DNA of 14,063 bases from an uncultured Paenibacillaceae bacterium (GTDB taxonomy: Bacteria > Bacillota > Bacilli > Paenibacillales > DA-C8): assembly GCA_937957685.1 (NCBI GenBank), contig CALGAO010000047.1, positions 1 through 14,063 of the forward strand. The letters run 5' to 3'. The position numbers were made by a program, and so were the translations under genes. The stretch's first letter is position 1. Each line of letters opens with the position of its first letter. Positions 13,878 to 14,063 of the stretch are shown one piece after another. The notes beneath the pieces are model-generated. The model ran no database searches and was not told the origin of the DNA. It saw nothing but the letters and a program-made list of their open reading frames with translations.

Positions 13878-14063
13878 CTACCGCCGCTGCCGATCCAAGT
13901 CCCCGCGATAGCCGATGCCGGCGGAGATTTCCCGCGTGATCTGGACGACAAGCCTGACCCATTCTTCTTTCATCGGTTCCATCCGGTCCAGGCGTTGGCG
14001 AAGCGTCGGGCTGGAGGGCACGCGCTGCAGTTGCAGACTGATCTGAAAGACATCGTCGTTCCG
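13878..14063 (-). pseudogene. Transposase fragment, probably IS1380 family (cut by window edge)
   Basis: The frame is open from the window edge to TAG 13878-13880, giving 61 residues. They include DDVFQISLQLQRV followed by PSSPTLRQRLD, a stretch typical of the N-terminal third of Bacillota IS1380-family transposases. The family's next segment, leading to the first catalytic Asp, is absent because the frame stops after GDLDRQRR. A normal transposase of this family is about 430-450 aa, so this is a truncated copy unless a frameshift continues it. I see no inverted terminal repeat. The family assignment is from memory of the motif and is only moderately sure. Confidence 0.5.

Overview
The window looks like chromosomal DNA of a Gram-positive, moderately GC-rich Bacillota, most likely Paenibacillaceae (Paenibacillus, Cohnella or Thermobacillus type). 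The basis is strong AGGAGG-type ribosome binding sites, a T-box leader, an S-layer-homology (SLH) surface protein, a CDGSH protein, CPBP membrane proteases and PhoP/VanR-like two-component proteins. The genus is an inference. No rRNA, tRNA, CRISPR array or prophage was found.

Left part (1-3250): the minus strand carries the 5' end of a TetR-family regulator, cut by the window edge, and a small 93-aa membrane protein with its own terminator. Divergent from these is a plus-strand NmrA/QOR2-like NAD(P)-binding reductase. A GTAAG-n3-CTTAC palindrome lies between the opposing promoters. Past a convergent terminator is a minus-strand sugar-porter (MFS) gene that is complete in content but broken by a single frameshift.

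Middle part (3400-7550): a two-gene, 20-nt-overlapping envelope module encodes a single-pass membrane coiled-coil protein and a membrane-anchored coiled-coil protein with a C-terminal phosphodiester glycosidase (NAGPA) domain. An ECF-sigma-like promoter motif and a perfect 8-bp inverted repeat precede it. Next come a CatB-like hexapeptide O-acetyltransferase, an intact CPBP intramembrane protease, and a minus-strand 71-aa CDGSH iron-sulfur protein.

T-box island (7660-8275): on the minus strand a recognisable T-box leader (Stem I base, internal hairpins, T-box core, terminator) reads into the wreck of a second CPBP protease that has lost its N-terminus and catalytic middle. No aminoacyl-tRNA synthetase or amino-acid gene follows, so the riboswitch appears orphaned or captured by rearrangement.

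Right part (8419-14063): a 1054-aa secreted SLH protein joins BspA-type leucine-rich repeats, three Ig-like repeats of about 90 aa, a DUF5011-like domain and three SLH motifs. Its LRR end is visibly lower in GC than its SLH end. It converges on an OmpR-family response regulator and sensor kinase operon (minus strand, ATGA overlap). The stop codons of the SLH gene and the kinase gene both lie inside the arms of one 19-bp perfect inverted repeat. The window ends in what looks like a decayed IS1380-type transposase fragment. Taken together, the right half is a cell-surface and envelope-stress neighbourhood with several signs of rearrangement: two pseudogenes, an orphan T-box and an IS remnant.
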